Counted from the stretch's first letter, positions 44,751 through 53,892 are shown. The stretch is 64,000 nt of DNA from Pseudactinotalea terrae (GCF_009733845.1 NZ_WNXZ01000006.1:248001-312000), one strand, 5' to 3'. Notes: a model not told the origin generated them from the letters alone. Numbers and translations: made by a program.

Positions 44751-45179
44751 ATGGCCAGCACGCTCAACCCCTACATCAGCCTCCGTGACAACGCGCGCGA
44801 GGCACTCGACTTCTACGCCGGTGTGTTCGGCGGCGAGCTGAGCATCATGACCTTCGGCGACTCAGGCTTCGCCTCGGAGGCGGGCGGCGACCCGGCCGAG
44901 GCCGCCAAGGTCATGCACGGCCATCTCGAGACCAGCTCCGGTTTCACCCTGATGGTCGCCGACACCCCGGCCGCGACCGAGCACCACCCCGGTGGCAACA
45001 TCTCGATCTCGCTCTCGGGCGACGACGAGGACGAGCTGCGCGGCTACTGGGACAAGCTCGCCGACGGCGCCACGATCGTCGAGCCGCTCGTCCAGGCTCC
45101 GTGGGGTGACCACTTCGGCATGCTCACCGACCGGTTCGGCGTGGGCTGGATGGTGAACATCGTCGCCCCCGCCGCCTGA
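44751..45179 (+). CDS. VOC-superfamily protein (PhnB-like)
   Basis: 142 residues: [20 protein letters not shown] and the closing [12 protein letters not shown] are the PhnB/3-demethylubiquinone-methyltransferase-like VOC pattern. Catalytic role unknown. GAAGGAG sits 5 nt before the ATG, which rejects the longer annotation starting at 44730. Confidence 0.88.
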   Translation: MASTLNPYISLRDNAREALDFYAGVFGGELSIMTFGDSGFASEAGGDPAEAAKVMHGHLETSSGFTLMVADTPAATEHHPGGNISISLSGDDEDELRGYWDKLADGATIVEPLVQAPWGDHFGMLTDRFGVGWMVNIVAPAA

Positions 45180-45207
45180 GGAGCCTCCGCGTTGTAGCGT
45201 GTCGCCC

Positions 45208-45786
45208 GTGCTGCTCTCTGACCGCGACCTGCGCGCCGAGCTCGGTTCTGGGCGTATCGGGCTGGACCCCTACGACGAGGCGATGATCCAGCCGTCCTCG
45301 ATCGACGTGCGCCTCGACCGCTTCTTCCGGCTCTTCGACAACCACAAGTACCCGGTGATCGACCCCGCCGCGGACCAGCCGGACCTCACCCGCCTGGTGG
45401 AGACGAAGGCCGACGAGCCGTTCGTGCTGCACCCCGGCGAGTTCGTGCTCGGCTCCACCTACGAGCTGGTCACCCTTCCCGACGACGTCGCCGCGCGCCT
45501 CGAGGGCAAGTCCTCGCTCGGCCGCCTGGGCCTCCTCACCCACTCGACCGCGGGCTTCATCGACCCCGGCTTCTCCGGTCACGTCACGCTCGAGCTCAGC
45601 AACGTCGCGACGCTGCCGATCACGCTCTGGCCAGGCATGAAGATCGGCCAGCTCTGCTACTTCCGCCTCACCAGCCCCGCCGAGCGCCCGTACGGTTCGG
45701 GTGCCGCGGGCTCGCGCTACCAGGGCCAGCGCGGCCCCACCGCCTCGCGCTCGCACGTGGGGTTCCAGCACACCGACGTCGGCTGA
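45208..45786 (+). CDS. dcd: dCTP deaminase
   Basis: 192 residues, start [12 protein letters not shown]-type (here GTG), matching the canonical Dcd length. Motifs: [28 protein letters not shown] (catalytic region) and the C-terminal [14 protein letters not shown] loop over the nucleotide. Some actinobacterial members are bifunctional and make dUMP directly. TAGCGT (45195-45200) is 7 nt before the GTG, so it is probably leaderless; an earlier GTG at 45199 is less likely. Confidence 0.95.
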   Translation: MLLSDRDLRAELGSGRIGLDPYDEAMIQPSSIDVRLDRFFRLFDNHKYPVIDPAADQPDLTRLVETKADEPFVLHPGEFVLGSTYELVTLPDDVAARLEGKSSLGRLGLLTHSTAGFIDPGFSGHVTLELSNVATLPITLWPGMKIGQLCYFRLTSPAERPYGSGAAGSRYQGQRGPTASRSHVGFQHTDVG

Positions 45787-46664
45787 TGGACGCGCACCAC
45801 CTCCTCGTGGTGCCCGACGGCGTCACGCCCGCCGATGTCGAGGCTCTCGTCCTGTCCCGATTCCCCTCCGACCACCCGCCCGACGGCGCAGCTCGCCTCG
45901 CGATGGAGCCGTTGCCCGGGTGCAGGGTCGAGGGCCCGAGCGCCCTGCCTGCCGGCGTGCCGGCGTGGGCGGCGGCCGGGTACCTGCTTGCGGCGCCCGA
46001 GGAGCGTGGCGCACCGGTGCCGCCCGCGCTCCGCGGCCGGGGCGATCTCCTCCACGCCTTCGCCGACGGCGAGCCCGCCGGCCGCGAGCGTGAGCTCCTC
46101 GAGCTCGGGCTTGCGCTCGCACGCCGCCTCGGCGGTGCGCTGCTCACGAGTACCGGGATGCTCGTGGTGCCGCCGCCGCAGCCCGACCTGCTGCTCTACA
46201 GCGAGGTCTGGCTCCACCCGGACGCTCTCGTCCACGTGCTCGCACCGCACCTGCCCGGCATCGCGCTCCCCGGCGAACCCAGGATCTCGGAGGCGCTGCC
46301 CGCCGACGCGGCCACGGGGCAGAGCCTCCTGCCCGAGGACGAACGCCTCTGGCTGCATGCCGAGGCCGACGCCTACGACGAAGCAGCGCTCGCCCAGCCC
46401 GATGTCACCGAGTCCTACGGCGTGCTCGCCGTCGAGCCCGAGGCCACCTGGTCGGTGACCGTCGAGGCCGCGATCAACGTGCCGGTCGCCCTCGCCGGCC
46501 GGCTCCCCGGCGGGGCGATCCTCTACGAGCTCCGCTGCTACCCGAGTGGCCAGGACCATCCGCGCAACGCCGTCGAACGCCTCGACGCGGCCGCGAAGGC
46601 GCTGCTCGACGCCGTCGGAGGGGTCGTGGTCGACGACGACGGCTTCCTCGTCCACCTCGGTTAG
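45786..46664 (+). CDS. Unrecognised soluble protein, 292 residues
   Basis: The ATG shares a base with the dcd stop (TGATG), so translation may be coupled. HHLLVVPDGVTPADVEALVL, RRLGGALLTSTGMLVVPPPQ and GVLAVEPEATWSVTVEAAIN suggest a two-domain alpha/beta protein. No signal peptide or membrane segment. I cannot assign a family. Coupling to dcd hints at a nucleotide-related or house-keeping role but could be chance. Confidence 0.8.
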   Translation: MDAHHLLVVPDGVTPADVEALVLSRFPSDHPPDGAARLAMEPLPGCRVEGPSALPAGVPAWAAAGYLLAAPEERGAPVPPALRGRGDLLHAFADGEPAGRERELLELGLALARRLGGALLTSTGMLVVPPPQPDLLLYSEVWLHPDALVHVLAPHLPGIALPGEPRISEALPADAATGQSLLPEDERLWLHAEADAYDEAALAQPDVTESYGVLAVEPEATWSVTVEAAINVPVALAGRLPGGAILYELRCYPSGQDHPRNAVERLDAAAKALLDAVGGVVVDDDGFLVHLG

Positions 46665-46819
46665 ACGGGCAGCGGCGGCAGGCGGAACGTTGTGCCGTTC
46701 ATCGTCGATAGAATGACCCAGGTCGCGGCGGCAACGACATTCAGGCCCCACCCGGGGTTCAGCGCAGGATCGTCCGGCTTCCCCTTGTTCACGCCCACCC
46801 CCCACAGTTCGGAGCGGAC

Positions 46820-49792
46820 GTGCTGCAGCTTCTGTTGGCGCACATCGTGGCGGCGCTTGTCGCGCCCGCCGTGATGCGGCAGATGGGGCGGCGGGGGTTC
46901 CTGGTGCTGGCGGCCGCGCCAGCCGCCACCGCGATCTGGGCGGTCGTGCAGACCCCGGCGGTGCTCGCTGGCAACGGCCCCACGATCTCGACCGAGTGGA
47001 TGCCTGCGCTCGGCATGAACCTCGACTTCCGCCTCGACGTGCTGTCGTGGTTCATGACGATCATCGTCGGCGGCGTCGGCACGTTCGTGCTGTTCTACTG
47101 CGCCTGGTACTTCGCCACCGGAGCCAAGTACCTGGGCCGGTTCGCCGGGGTGTTCGTCGGGTTCGCGGGCGCGATGCTCGGGCTCGTCACCACCGACAAC
47201 ACGCTCGTGCTCTACGTGTTCTGGGAGCTGACCACGGTCTTCTCCTACCTGCTGGTGGGCCACTACTTCGACCGCAAGGGGTCCCGCCGGTCGGCGATGC
47301 AGGCGATCATCGTCACCACCTTCGGCGGCCTCGCGATGCTCGCCGGCATCGTCATCCTCGGGCAGATCGACGGCGGTTCGTACTCGCTGAGCGAGCTGGT
47401 CGCCCACCCGGTGACCGGCCCGCTGGTGCCGGTCGCGCTCATCTGCGTGCTGGTCGGTGCGCTCAGCAAGTCGGCGCTGGTGCCGTTCCACTTCTGGCTC
47501 CCCGGTGCCATGGCAGCTCCCACACCGGTCTCGGCCTACCTGCACGCAGCCGCGATGGTCAAGGCGGGCGTCTACCTGGTCGCTCGCCTCGCGCCCGGCT
47601 ACGCGGAGGTGCCCGCATGGCGCTGGACCGTCCTGGTCAGCGCCGGTCTCACCATGATCATCGGCGGCTATCGCGCCCTGCGGCAGCACGACCTCAAGCT
47701 CGTGCTCGCGTTCGGCACGGTCTCCCAGCTCGGCTTCCTGATCCTGCTGGTCGGCCAGCCCGATCGCGGCGTCGCGCTCGCCGGTATCGCACTCGTCGGG
47801 GCGCACGCGATGTTCAAGGCGGCGCTGTTCCTCACCGTGGGTGTGGTCGACGCCGCCACCGGCACCCGTGACCTGCGCGAGCTCTCCGGGCTGCGGCGCA
47901 ACCTGCCGTGGGCGTTCATCCCCGCCCTCCTCGCGACCGCCTCGATGGTCGGCATCCCGCCCACCGCTGGTTACGTGGGCAAGGAGGCTGCGCTCGCGGC
48001 ACTCCTGTACGCCGAGGACCCCGCCTCCATGGTCACGCTCGTGATCGTCGTCGTCGGTTCGGTGCTGACCTTCGCCTACGGCGCGCGGTTCCTGTGGGGG
48101 GCCTTCGGCACCAAGAAGGACGTGGCGGACCGCAAGGTCGACAAGGAGGCCGCGGGCCTGTTCATCTCCCCGAACGTGCTCGCGGTGCTCGGTGTGCTCG
48201 CCGGCCTCTTCCCGATCGCCGGCGAGACCCTGCTGGGTGGCTACGCCGAGACGTACCCCACAGGCGAGCCCGGTCACCTGACCCTGTGGGCCGGGTTCGA
48301 GCTGCCGCTGCTGCTGACGGTCGTGATCATCGGCGCCGGACTCCTGCTCTTCGTCGCCCGCGAGCGGGTCGAGCGGGCGCAGGACCGTGCCCCCAACATC
48401 CCGGACATGGACGAGTTCTACCGGTCCACGATGCGCCGGCTCGACCGGGTCGCGGTGGTGGTGACCTCACGCACCCAGCGTGGTTCGCTGCCGCTCTACC
48501 TCGGCGTGATCCTCGTGGTGCTGGTCGTCTCGGCCACGACGGCGATGATCGCCGGCGGCGTCGAGGTCGGCTCCTGGCGGTGGTGGGACAGCCCGGCCCA
48601 GGTCGTGGTGGGGGTAGTGATCGCGATCGGTGCGGTGCTGACCGCCCGCGCCCGCCGTCGCCTCAAGTCCGCGATCCTTGTCGGCATCACCGGTTACGGC
48701 GTGGTCATGCTGTTCGCCATCCACGGAGCCCCCGATCTCGCGCTCACGCAGGCGCTGGTCGAGACCGTGATGATCGTGGTGTTCGTGCTCGTGCTGCGGC
48801 GCCTGCCCGCCTACTACTCGAACCGCCCGCTCGCCGGCGACCGGTGGTGGCGGATCGTGCTCGCTGTCGCGGTGGCGCTCGTGGTGATGGCGCTGGCGCT
48901 GGTCGCGCCCGGCTACCGCGTCGACGAACCGATCTGGGTGCTGTTCCCCGACGAGGCGTACACGTTCGGCTACGGCAAGAACGTGGTCAACGTGACACTC
49001 GTCGACATCCGCGCCTGGGACACCATGGGTGAGATCTCGGTGCTGCTGGCCGCGGCCACCGGCGTCGCCTCACTGATCTTCCTGCGCACCCGCTCGGGCA
49101 CCGTGCTGCGGGCCCGCGATGCCGATGCCGCGTCCGTGTGGACCGAGGACCTCCCCGACCCGGCGGCACCGCTGCGCGGCACCGGCAAGCTCCAGGCGCA
49201 GGGTGGTCGCGGACGCCAGTGGCTCTCGGGCGGCGAGAGCCTGTCCCCGCGTCGTCGCTCGGTCATCCTCGAAGTCACCACGAGGCTCGTGTTCCACACG
49301 ATGCTGCTGTACGCGGTCTTCCTGCTGTTCAGCGGCCACAACGCACCTGGCGGCGGGTTCGCGGCCGGCATGGTGGCCGGCGTCGGACTCATCATCCGGT
49401 ATCTCGCGGGTGGTCGCTACGAGCTCGGCGAGGCCGCGCCCGTGCTCCCCGGTGCGCTGCTGGGGACCGGTCTATTCCTCTCCGCCGGTGGCGGGCTCCT
49501 GCCCATCCTGTTCGGCGGCACCGTGCTGCAGTCGGTCGTGGTCGAGCTGCACTGGGGCATCCTCGGCGACATCAAGATCGTCTCGACCCTGCTGTTCGAC
49601 ATCGGCGTCTTTCTCGTGGTCGTCGGCCTGGTTCTCGACCTCCTGCGCACCCTGGGCGCCGAGGTCGACAGGCAGGGAGAGGCGGCGGGCACGTCGGCGC
49701 CCGAGGTCGCCTTCGACTCCCCGCGGGAGACGCCCGACGACGTCCACCCCGTCGGCGTCAGCGCCCCGCGTACCCGGGAGGGTTCGTCATGA
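46820..49792 (+). CDS. mrpA: Mrp antiporter subunit A fused to subunit B
   Basis: 990 residues, about 21 membrane helices. The N-terminal two thirds are the complex-I ND5-like MrpA (proton-translocating segment LALSKSALVPFHFWLPGAM-like, PIPPTAGYVGKEAA). The C-terminal part, from about 830 (VTTRLVFHTMLLYAVFLLF and SGHNAPGGGFAAGM), is a MrpB domain, so B is fused. Na+/H+ (or K+) exchange, pH and salt tolerance. GTG start; TAGAAT at 46709-46714 is a weak -10 candidate. Overlaps the mrpC gene by 4 bp. Confidence 0.95.
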   Translation: MLQLLLAHIVAALVAPAVMRQMGRRGFLVLAAAPAATAIWAVVQTPAVLAGNGPTISTEWMPALGMNLDFRLDVLSWFMTIIVGGVGTFVLFYCAWYFATGAKYLGRFAGVFVGFAGAMLGLVTTDNTLVLYVFWELTTVFSYLLVGHYFDRKGSRRSAMQAIIVTTFGGLAMLAGIVILGQIDGGSYSLSELVAHPVTGPLVPVALICVLVGALSKSALVPFHFWLPGAMAAPTPVSAYLHAAAMVKAGVYLVARLAPGYAEVPAWRWTVLVSAGLTMIIGGYRALRQHDLKLVLAFGTVSQLGFLILLVGQPDRGVALAGIALVGAHAMFKAALFLTVGVVDAATGTRDLRELSGLRRNLPWAFIPALLATASMVGIPPTAGYVGKEAALAALLYAEDPASMVTLVIVVVGSVLTFAYGARFLWGAFGTKKDVADRKVDKEAAGLFISPNVLAVLGVLAGLFPIAGETLLGGYAETYPTGEPGHLTLWAGFELPLLLTVVIIGAGLLLFVARERVERAQDRAPNIPDMDEFYRSTMRRLDRVAVVVTSRTQRGSLPLYLGVILVVLVVSATTAMIAGGVEVGSWRWWDSPAQVVVGVVIAIGAVLTARARRRLKSAILVGITGYGVVMLFAIHGAPDLALTQALVETVMIVVFVLVLRRLPAYYSNRPLAGDRWWRIVLAVAVALVVMALALVAPGYRVDEPIWVLFPDEAYTFGYGKNVVNVTLVDIRAWDTMGEISVLLAAATGVASLIFLRTRSGTVLRARDADAASVWTEDLPDPAAPLRGTGKLQAQGGRGRQWLSGGESLSPRRRSVILEVTTRLVFHTMLLYAVFLLFSGHNAPGGGFAAGMVAGVGLIIRYLAGGRYELGEAAPVLPGALLGTGLFLSAGGGLLPILFGGTVLQSVVVELHWGILGDIKIVSTLLFDIGVFLVVVGLVLDLLRTLGAEVDRQGEAAGTSAPEVAFDSPRETPDDVHPVGVSAPRTREGSS

Positions 49793-50301
49793 TCGACATG
49801 AGTCCCTCCCTGGTGCTGGTGCTGACCGCCGGGGTCCTCGTCGGGTGCGGCGTCTACCTGCTGCTCGAGCGCAGCCTGTCGCGCGTGATCGTCGGGTTCC
49901 TGCTCATCAGCAACGGCGTCAGTGTGCTCTACCTGGTGATGGGCGGCCGTGCCGGTGGGCCGCCGCTGGTCGGTACCACTCCGACCGAGGAGATGTCCGA
50001 CCCCCTTCCGCAGGCCATGGTGCTCACGGCGATCGTCATCACGCTCGGTCTCAGCGCCTTCGTGCTGGCCATGGCCTACCGCAGCTGGCAGCTCCACGGT
50101 CATGACGAGGTGCAGGACGACCTCGAAGACCGCCGCGTGGCCGACCGGCTCGCCAAGGCCGGGTTCGTGGACCGCGCCGACGAGGGCGCCGTCGACCTCG
50201 ACATCGAGGCAGCCGAGGCCCGTGACGAGACCGAGGAGACCTCGGAGCCCGAACCGAGCACCGCCGTCGAGACCCCTGCGAGAGGGAGTGAGGGCTCATG
50301 A
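49789..50301 (+). CDS. mrpC: Mrp antiporter subunit C with acidic C-terminal extension
   Basis: 170 residues. Three membrane helices with the NuoK-like pattern (VLLLERSLSRVIVGFLLISN-like and PQAMVLTAIVITLGLSAFVL). After the last helix it carries about 60 hydrophilic, Glu/Asp-rich residues (residues about 112-170), longer than typical MrpC. ATGA overlap with mrpA. ATG at 49789. Confidence 0.93.
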   Translation: MIDMSPSLVLVLTAGVLVGCGVYLLLERSLSRVIVGFLLISNGVSVLYLVMGGRAGGPPLVGTTPTEEMSDPLPQAMVLTAIVITLGLSAFVLAMAYRSWQLHGHDEVQDDLEDRRVADRLAKAGFVDRADEGAVDLDIEAAEARDETEETSEPEPSTAVETPARGSEGS

Positions 50302-51881
50302 CCTGGCTCGTGCCCCTCCCCGTGGTGATCCCGCTGGTCGCCGCCGGCCTGACGCTCGCGCTCGGCGGTCGCAGCAGGCTCCAGGCGATCATCTCCGCCG
50401 TCGCGATCACGCTGGTGGCGCTGACCTCGGCAGGGCTGGTCTTCTTCGCGCACAACCGCGGCCCGCAGGTGGTCAACGTCGGCGAGTGGAGCGCCCCAGT
50501 GGGGATCTCGCTCGTCGCGGACCGGCTCTCCGCGCTGATGCTGCTGGTCTCGGCGATCGTGCTGCTCTGCGTGCTCCTGTACTCGCTGGCGCAAGGTCTT
50601 GCCGATGGCAACGAGGGCGCCCCCGTCGCGATCTACCACCCGACCTATCTGGTGCTGGCCGCGGGTGTCGCCAACGCGTTCCTCACCGGTGACCTGTTCA
50701 ACCTGTACGTCGGGTTCGAGATCCTGCTGGGCGCGAGCTTCGTGCTGCTGACCCTCGGTGGCACGGGTGAGCGGATCCGGGCCGGATCGATCTACGTGGT
50801 GGTCTCGCTCCTCAGCTCCGTGCTGTTCCTCACGGCGATCGGGCTGGTCTACGCGGCCACCGGCACGCTCAACATGGCCCAGCTCTCCGAGCGGCTCGCA
50901 GGCGTCGACCCCGGCATGGTGCTGGTGCTGCAGGTGATGCTGCTGCTCGGCTTCCTCATCAAGGCAGCGGTGTTCCCGCTGTCTGCCTGGCTGCCGGACT
51001 CCTACCCGACGGCGCCCGCGCCAGTCACCGCCGTGTTCGCCGGCCTGCTCACCAAGGTCGGTGTGTACGCGATCCTGCGGACCCAGACCTTGATGTTCCC
51101 CGAGACCGCCGTCAACGACGTGCTCATGGTCGCCTCGATCATCACGATGCTGGTGGGGATCGTCGGTGCCGTCGCGCAGGACGACCTCAAACGTCTGCTC
51201 TCCTTCACGCTGGTCAGCCACATCGGATACATGATCTACGGCGTCTCGCTGGCCAACGAGACCGGGCTCGCCGCCTCGATCTTCTACGTGGCGCACCACA
51301 TCACCGTGCAGACCGCGCTGTTCCTGGTCGCGGGACTGATCGAGCGTCGTGGCGGCACCACGTCGTTGGAGAACCTCGGCGGGCTGGCGCGGCTCACGCC
51401 TGCGCTCGCCGTGCTGTTCTTCGTCCCCGCCATGAACCTCGCCGGCATCCCGCCGATGTCCGGGTTCCTCGGCAAGGTCGGGCTGCTGCAGGCCGGCGCC
51501 GAGCTCGGCACCCCGGTGGCGTACGCGGGTGTCGCGGCCGGTCTGCTCACCTCGCTGCTGACGCTCTACGCGATCGCCAAGGCCTGGAACAAGGCGTTCT
51601 GGCAGGAGCCGCCGGAGCCGCTGCCCGACACCTCGATCCCGCGCTCGATGTTCGGTCCCGCCGCCGCGCTGGCCGCTGTCGGTGTGATGTTCGCCGTGGT
51701 CGGTGGTCCGCTCAGCAGCTACACGGAGTCCGCGGCCAGCGACCTCCAGGCGCGCACGCCGTACCTGTCCTCGGTGCTGGTCAAGGGTGACCGTGGCGAC
51801 GGCACCAGCGACGAGGCCGCCGAGGAAGCGACCGACGAGCCGACCGGCGACGGTCCCGAGGAGCTGGACGACGATGGCTGA
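50298..51881 (+). CDS. mrpD: Mrp antiporter subunit D
   Basis: 527 residues, ND2-like antiporter subunit with about 14 helices: FLTGDLFNLYVGFEILLGAS, KAAVFPLSAWLPDSYPTAPA, DDLKRLLSFTLVSHIGYM. Acidic, Thr/Glu-rich C-terminal tail, like mrpC. ATG start overlaps mrpC by 4 bp; its end overlaps mrpE by 8 bp. Confidence 0.95.
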   Translation: MTWLVPLPVVIPLVAAGLTLALGGRSRLQAIISAVAITLVALTSAGLVFFAHNRGPQVVNVGEWSAPVGISLVADRLSALMLLVSAIVLLCVLLYSLAQGLADGNEGAPVAIYHPTYLVLAAGVANAFLTGDLFNLYVGFEILLGASFVLLTLGGTGERIRAGSIYVVVSLLSSVLFLTAIGLVYAATGTLNMAQLSERLAGVDPGMVLVLQVMLLLGFLIKAAVFPLSAWLPDSYPTAPAPVTAVFAGLLTKVGVYAILRTQTLMFPETAVNDVLMVASIITMLVGIVGAVAQDDLKRLLSFTLVSHIGYMIYGVSLANETGLAASIFYVAHHITVQTALFLVAGLIERRGGTTSLENLGGLARLTPALAVLFFVPAMNLAGIPPMSGFLGKVGLLQAGAELGTPVAYAGVAAGLLTSLLTLYAIAKAWNKAFWQEPPEPLPDTSIPRSMFGPAAALAAVGVMFAVVGGPLSSYTESAASDLQARTPYLSSVLVKGDRGDGTSDEAAEEATDEPTGDGPEELDDDG

Positions 51882-52455
51882 GCGCGTGAGGTTCTGGAAC
51901 CGCTGGCCGATGGTGCTGTGGCTCGCCGGCGTCTGGGTGCTGCTGTGGGGCGATGTCACGGTCGCGAACGTGCTCGCCGGGCTGGTGCTCGGCTGCCTGC
52001 TCGTGATGGCGATGCCGATGCCCAAGGCCGGCTTCGAGGGGCGCCCGTGGCTGCCGGGCATCGTCAACCTCGTGGTGCGGTTCCTCGGCGACGTGGTCAT
52101 GGCGTCGGTGCAGATCGCCAAGAAAGCCCTGTCGCCGGGCAGACCGCCGCGTGGCGCGGTGATCCGGGTCCAGCTGCGCTCGCAGTCCGACCTGTTCCTC
52201 ACCGTGACCGCCCAGCTCTGCTCGCTGGTCCCGGGCTCGATCGTGGTCGAGGCGCACCGCCTCGCGGGGCTCCTGTACATCCACGTGTTCGACGTCAGCG
52301 ACTCCGGTGGCATCGACGGGGCCCGCGAGCACAGCCTGGAGATCGAGAAGCGCGTGCTCTACGCGTTCGCCACCGACGCGGCGATCGAGGCCGCCGGGCT
52401 TCCCCCGCGCAAGCGCCTGCTGCGCCGTCGCCGCAGCACGGAGGTGACGTCATGA
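51874..52455 (+). CDS. mrpE: Mrp antiporter subunit E
   Basis: 193 residues. Two N-terminal membrane helices (WPMVLWLAGVWVLLWGDVTV and later LVLGCLLVMAMPMP) and a soluble C-terminal domain with GSIVVEAHRLAGLLYIHVFD. The ATG lies inside the end of mrpD. Its stop forms ATGA with the first bridging micro-ORF. Confidence 0.9.
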   Translation: MAERVRFWNRWPMVLWLAGVWVLLWGDVTVANVLAGLVLGCLLVMAMPMPKAGFEGRPWLPGIVNLVVRFLGDVVMASVQIAKKALSPGRPPRGAVIRVQLRSQSDLFLTVTAQLCSLVPGSIVVEAHRLAGLLYIHVFDVSDSGGIDGAREHSLEIEKRVLYAFATDAAIEAAGLPPRKRLLRRRRSTEVTS

Positions 52456-52523
52456 GAGCACCCCACGGACATCTTCTCCCCCGCTCCGCTCCGCCGAACA
52501 CGTCTGCGAGGACCCCGCGATGA
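52452..52523 (+). CDS. 23-codon micro-ORF bridging mrpE and mrpF
   Basis: ATG overlaps the mrpE stop (ATGA) and its TGA overlaps the mrpF start (ATGA): MRAPHGHLLPRSAPPNTSAR plus TPR. The intergenic space is thus exactly one reading frame with two 4-bp couplings. It shares blocks CACCCCAC (52459-52466) and GTCTGCGAGGACCCCG (52502-52517) with the second linker. Peptide sequence is probably not the selected feature, since the shared DNA is in different frames. Confidence 0.5.
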   Translation: MRAPHGHLLPRSAPPNTSARTPR

Positions 52524-52927
52524 GCCCGATCGTGCTCTGGGTCGGCGGCCTGATGCTCGCAGCGGCCGCTCTGCTGATCGTCGTCCGGATCGAGCGCGGT
52601 CCCTCGATGCTCGACCGCACCATCGGCCTCGACATGCTGGTGAGCGTGGTGGTCGCGGCGCTCGCGCTCTGGAGCGGGGCCACCGGGCGCACCGACCTCG
52701 TCAACGTGCTGGTGGTGCTCACGCTCGTGGGCTTCGTCGGGTCGGTGACGCTCGCGCGGTTCGTCGCCGTCGAGCCGGAGGACGAGGGCCGGATCCTCAC
52801 ACCCGAGGAGGTGCGTGCGCACGACGACCGGATGCGCGCCGCCATCGCGAAGGAGAGCAAGCGCCGGGTGGGCGGCCGCGAGGACGCCATGCGCCGCGCC
52901 TACCCCGAGGACGAGGACCCCAGATGA
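52520..52927 (+). CDS. mrpF: Mrp antiporter subunit F
   Basis: 135 residues, three membrane helices at the N-terminus (VLWVGGLMLAAAALLIVVRI, LDMLVSVVVAALALWSGATG, LVNVLVVLTLVGFVGSVTLA), then a charged C-terminal extension with Arg/Glu runs. ATG at 52520 follows AGGACCCCGCG; overlapped at both ends by micro-ORFs. Confidence 0.9.
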   Translation: MSPIVLWVGGLMLAAAALLIVVRIERGPSMLDRTIGLDMLVSVVVAALALWSGATGRTDLVNVLVVLTLVGFVGSVTLARFVAVEPEDEGRILTPEEVRAHDDRMRAAIAKESKRRVGGREDAMRRAYPEDEDPR

Positions 52928-52995
52928 GCCACCCCACAGTCGTCCGCTCCTCCGCGCCGTTCCTCCGAGCATGTCTGCGAGGGCCCCGACGATGA
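52924..52995 (+). CDS. 23-codon micro-ORF bridging mrpF and mrpG
   Basis: Same length (24 codons with stop) as the first bridge and coupled the same way: ATGA with mrpF, TGA overlapping the mrpG ATG. MSHPTVVRSSAPFLRACLRG plus PRR. Shares CACCCCAC (52930-52937) and GTCTGCGAGGGCCCCG (52973-52988) with the other bridge, 15/16 identical, but in a different reading frame. A recent duplication of a linker or a dispersed repeat is likely. Confidence 0.5.
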   Translation: MSHPTVVRSSAPFLRACLRGPRR

Positions 52996-53360
52996 GCCCG
53001 CTCGAGTGGCTGGCGTCCGTGTGCTTCATCCTGGGATGCTCGCTCAACCTGATAGCAGCGATCGGTGCGCTGCGCTTCCCCGACCTGCTCGCCCGCATGC
53101 ACGCGGCCACCAAGCCGCAGGTGCTCGGGCTGATCCTCACGATGGCAGGCCTGGCTGCCTCGTTGGGGTCGAGCCAGCTCACCTGGAAGCTGCTGATCGT
53201 CGTGCTGTTCCAGTTCATGACCGCGCCCGTCTCGGCGCACATGGTCGGGCGGTCCGGCTACCGCACGGGCAAGGTCCGCGACGAGGACCTCGTGGTCGAC
53301 GAGCTCACCGAGGACCTCCGGCGCGTCCAGCAGGCCGACACCCAGCCGCCGACGTCCTGA
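52992..53360 (+). CDS. mrpG: Mrp antiporter subunit G
   Basis: 122 residues. MrpG/PhaG fold: LEWLASVCFILGCSLNLIAA, ALRFPDLLARMHAATKPQVL, and LLIVVLFQFMTAPVSAHMVG. ATG at 52992 overlaps the preceding micro-ORF stop. Last gene of the antiporter operon. Confidence 0.93.
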   Translation: MSPLEWLASVCFILGCSLNLIAAIGALRFPDLLARMHAATKPQVLGLILTMAGLAASLGSSQLTWKLLIVVLFQFMTAPVSAHMVGRSGYRTGKVRDEDLVVDELTEDLRRVQQADTQPPTS

Positions 53361-53390
53361 GGTGCGGCCCGCGCGGGAGGACAGGACCAG

Positions 53391-53404
53391 GGCGCCCGGG
53401 CGCC
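53391..53404. terminator. Perfect 14-nt palindrome after mrpG
   Basis: GGCGCCCGGGCGCC, usable as a 5-bp stem with 4-nt loop, 31 nt after mrpG and 20 nt from the convergent DUF4235 gene end. Weak on its own; plausible as an intergenic transcription stop. Confidence 0.4.
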
Positions 53405-53423
53405 GTCGAGCAGCGCTCGCAGA

Positions 53424-53678
53424 TCAGCTCTTGGTGAGGTCCGCCGGGCTCAGCCACTTGGAGGTGCTGCGCTGGATGTAGGCGCGCACCACGGCGGCGA
53501 CCGCCGCGCTCACGGCGGCGAACACGACGACCTCGACGATCGAGATCTCGCCGTCGTCGTCGATGGCCTTCGGTGGCTCGTGCCCGGTGATGCCCTTCCA
53601 GGCCAACGAGATCGCCTTGGTGGCGACCAGCCCAGCGCCCAGGGTGGCGACGGTAGCGATCAGCTTCTGCGGGTTCAC
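53424..53678 (-). CDS. DUF4235 domain protein
   Basis: 84 residues, N-terminal and central membrane helices (LIATVATLGAGLVATKAISL and VVVFAAVSAAVAAVVRAYIQ), the whole DUF4235 pattern including AWKGITGHEPPKA. Small actinobacterial membrane protein of unknown function. GTG start with GGAGG upstream. Faces the riboswitch of the thiamine operon at its 5' end. Confidence 0.85.
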   Translation of the reverse strand: MNPQKLIATVATLGAGLVATKAISLAWKGITGHEPPKAIDDDGEISIVEVVVFAAVSAAVAAVVRAYIQRSTSKWLSPADLTKS

Positions 53679-53751
53679 GCGAGCCTCCAGGTTCTCTCGG
53701 TCGACCCCAGCCTACGGGCAAGTCGGCGAGGGGCTAGGCTGGTGGGCAACG

Positions 53752-53832
53752 ACAGGGGAGCGCACCAGCGCTGAGAGTGCGGCGAGCCGCAGACCCTCGA
53801 ACCTGCTCCGGTTAGCACCGGCGAAGGGAGTC
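53752..53832 (+). promoter_or_regulatory. TPP (THI-box) riboswitch
   Basis: ACAGGGGAGCGC, GCTGAGAGTGCGG, then CAGACCCTCGAACCTG, CTCCGG, ACCGGCGAAGGGAG: the conserved elements of the thiamine-pyrophosphate riboswitch in order. It precedes a thiamine-type ABC operon. TAGGCT at 53735-53740 could be the promoter -10. Binding of thiamine pyrophosphate should lower transporter expression. Confidence 0.93.
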
Positions 53833-53870
53833 GAGCAACTCTCGTTGTCATCCGTGCGGATGGCTTCACC

Positions 53871-53892
53871 CCTTCTCAGGCACCTGAGGAGG
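53871..53892 (+). promoter_or_regulatory. Shine-Dalgarno-sequestering hairpin (riboswitch expression platform)
   Basis: 53871-53878 (CCTTCTCA) pairs with 53885-53892, which contains AGGAGG, the ribosome site of thiB; one pair is G-U. Competing pairing is possible: CCCTTC (53870-53875) complements GAAGGG (53823-53828) inside the riboswitch core. That would free the ribosome site when no ligand is bound. Translation control is inferred. Confidence 0.6.

Noticed and set aside
46684-46714. ECF-type promoter GGAAC upstream of mrpA
   Set aside because: Spacing to CGTC is 14 nt, one short of usual, and a TAGAAT hexamer nearby is equally plausible; not strong enough to list.
46661-48277. 538-codon open frame on the minus strand
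   Set aside because: Antisense shadow of mrpA in GC-rich DNA; no start signal, low-complexity Asp/His/Arg composition.
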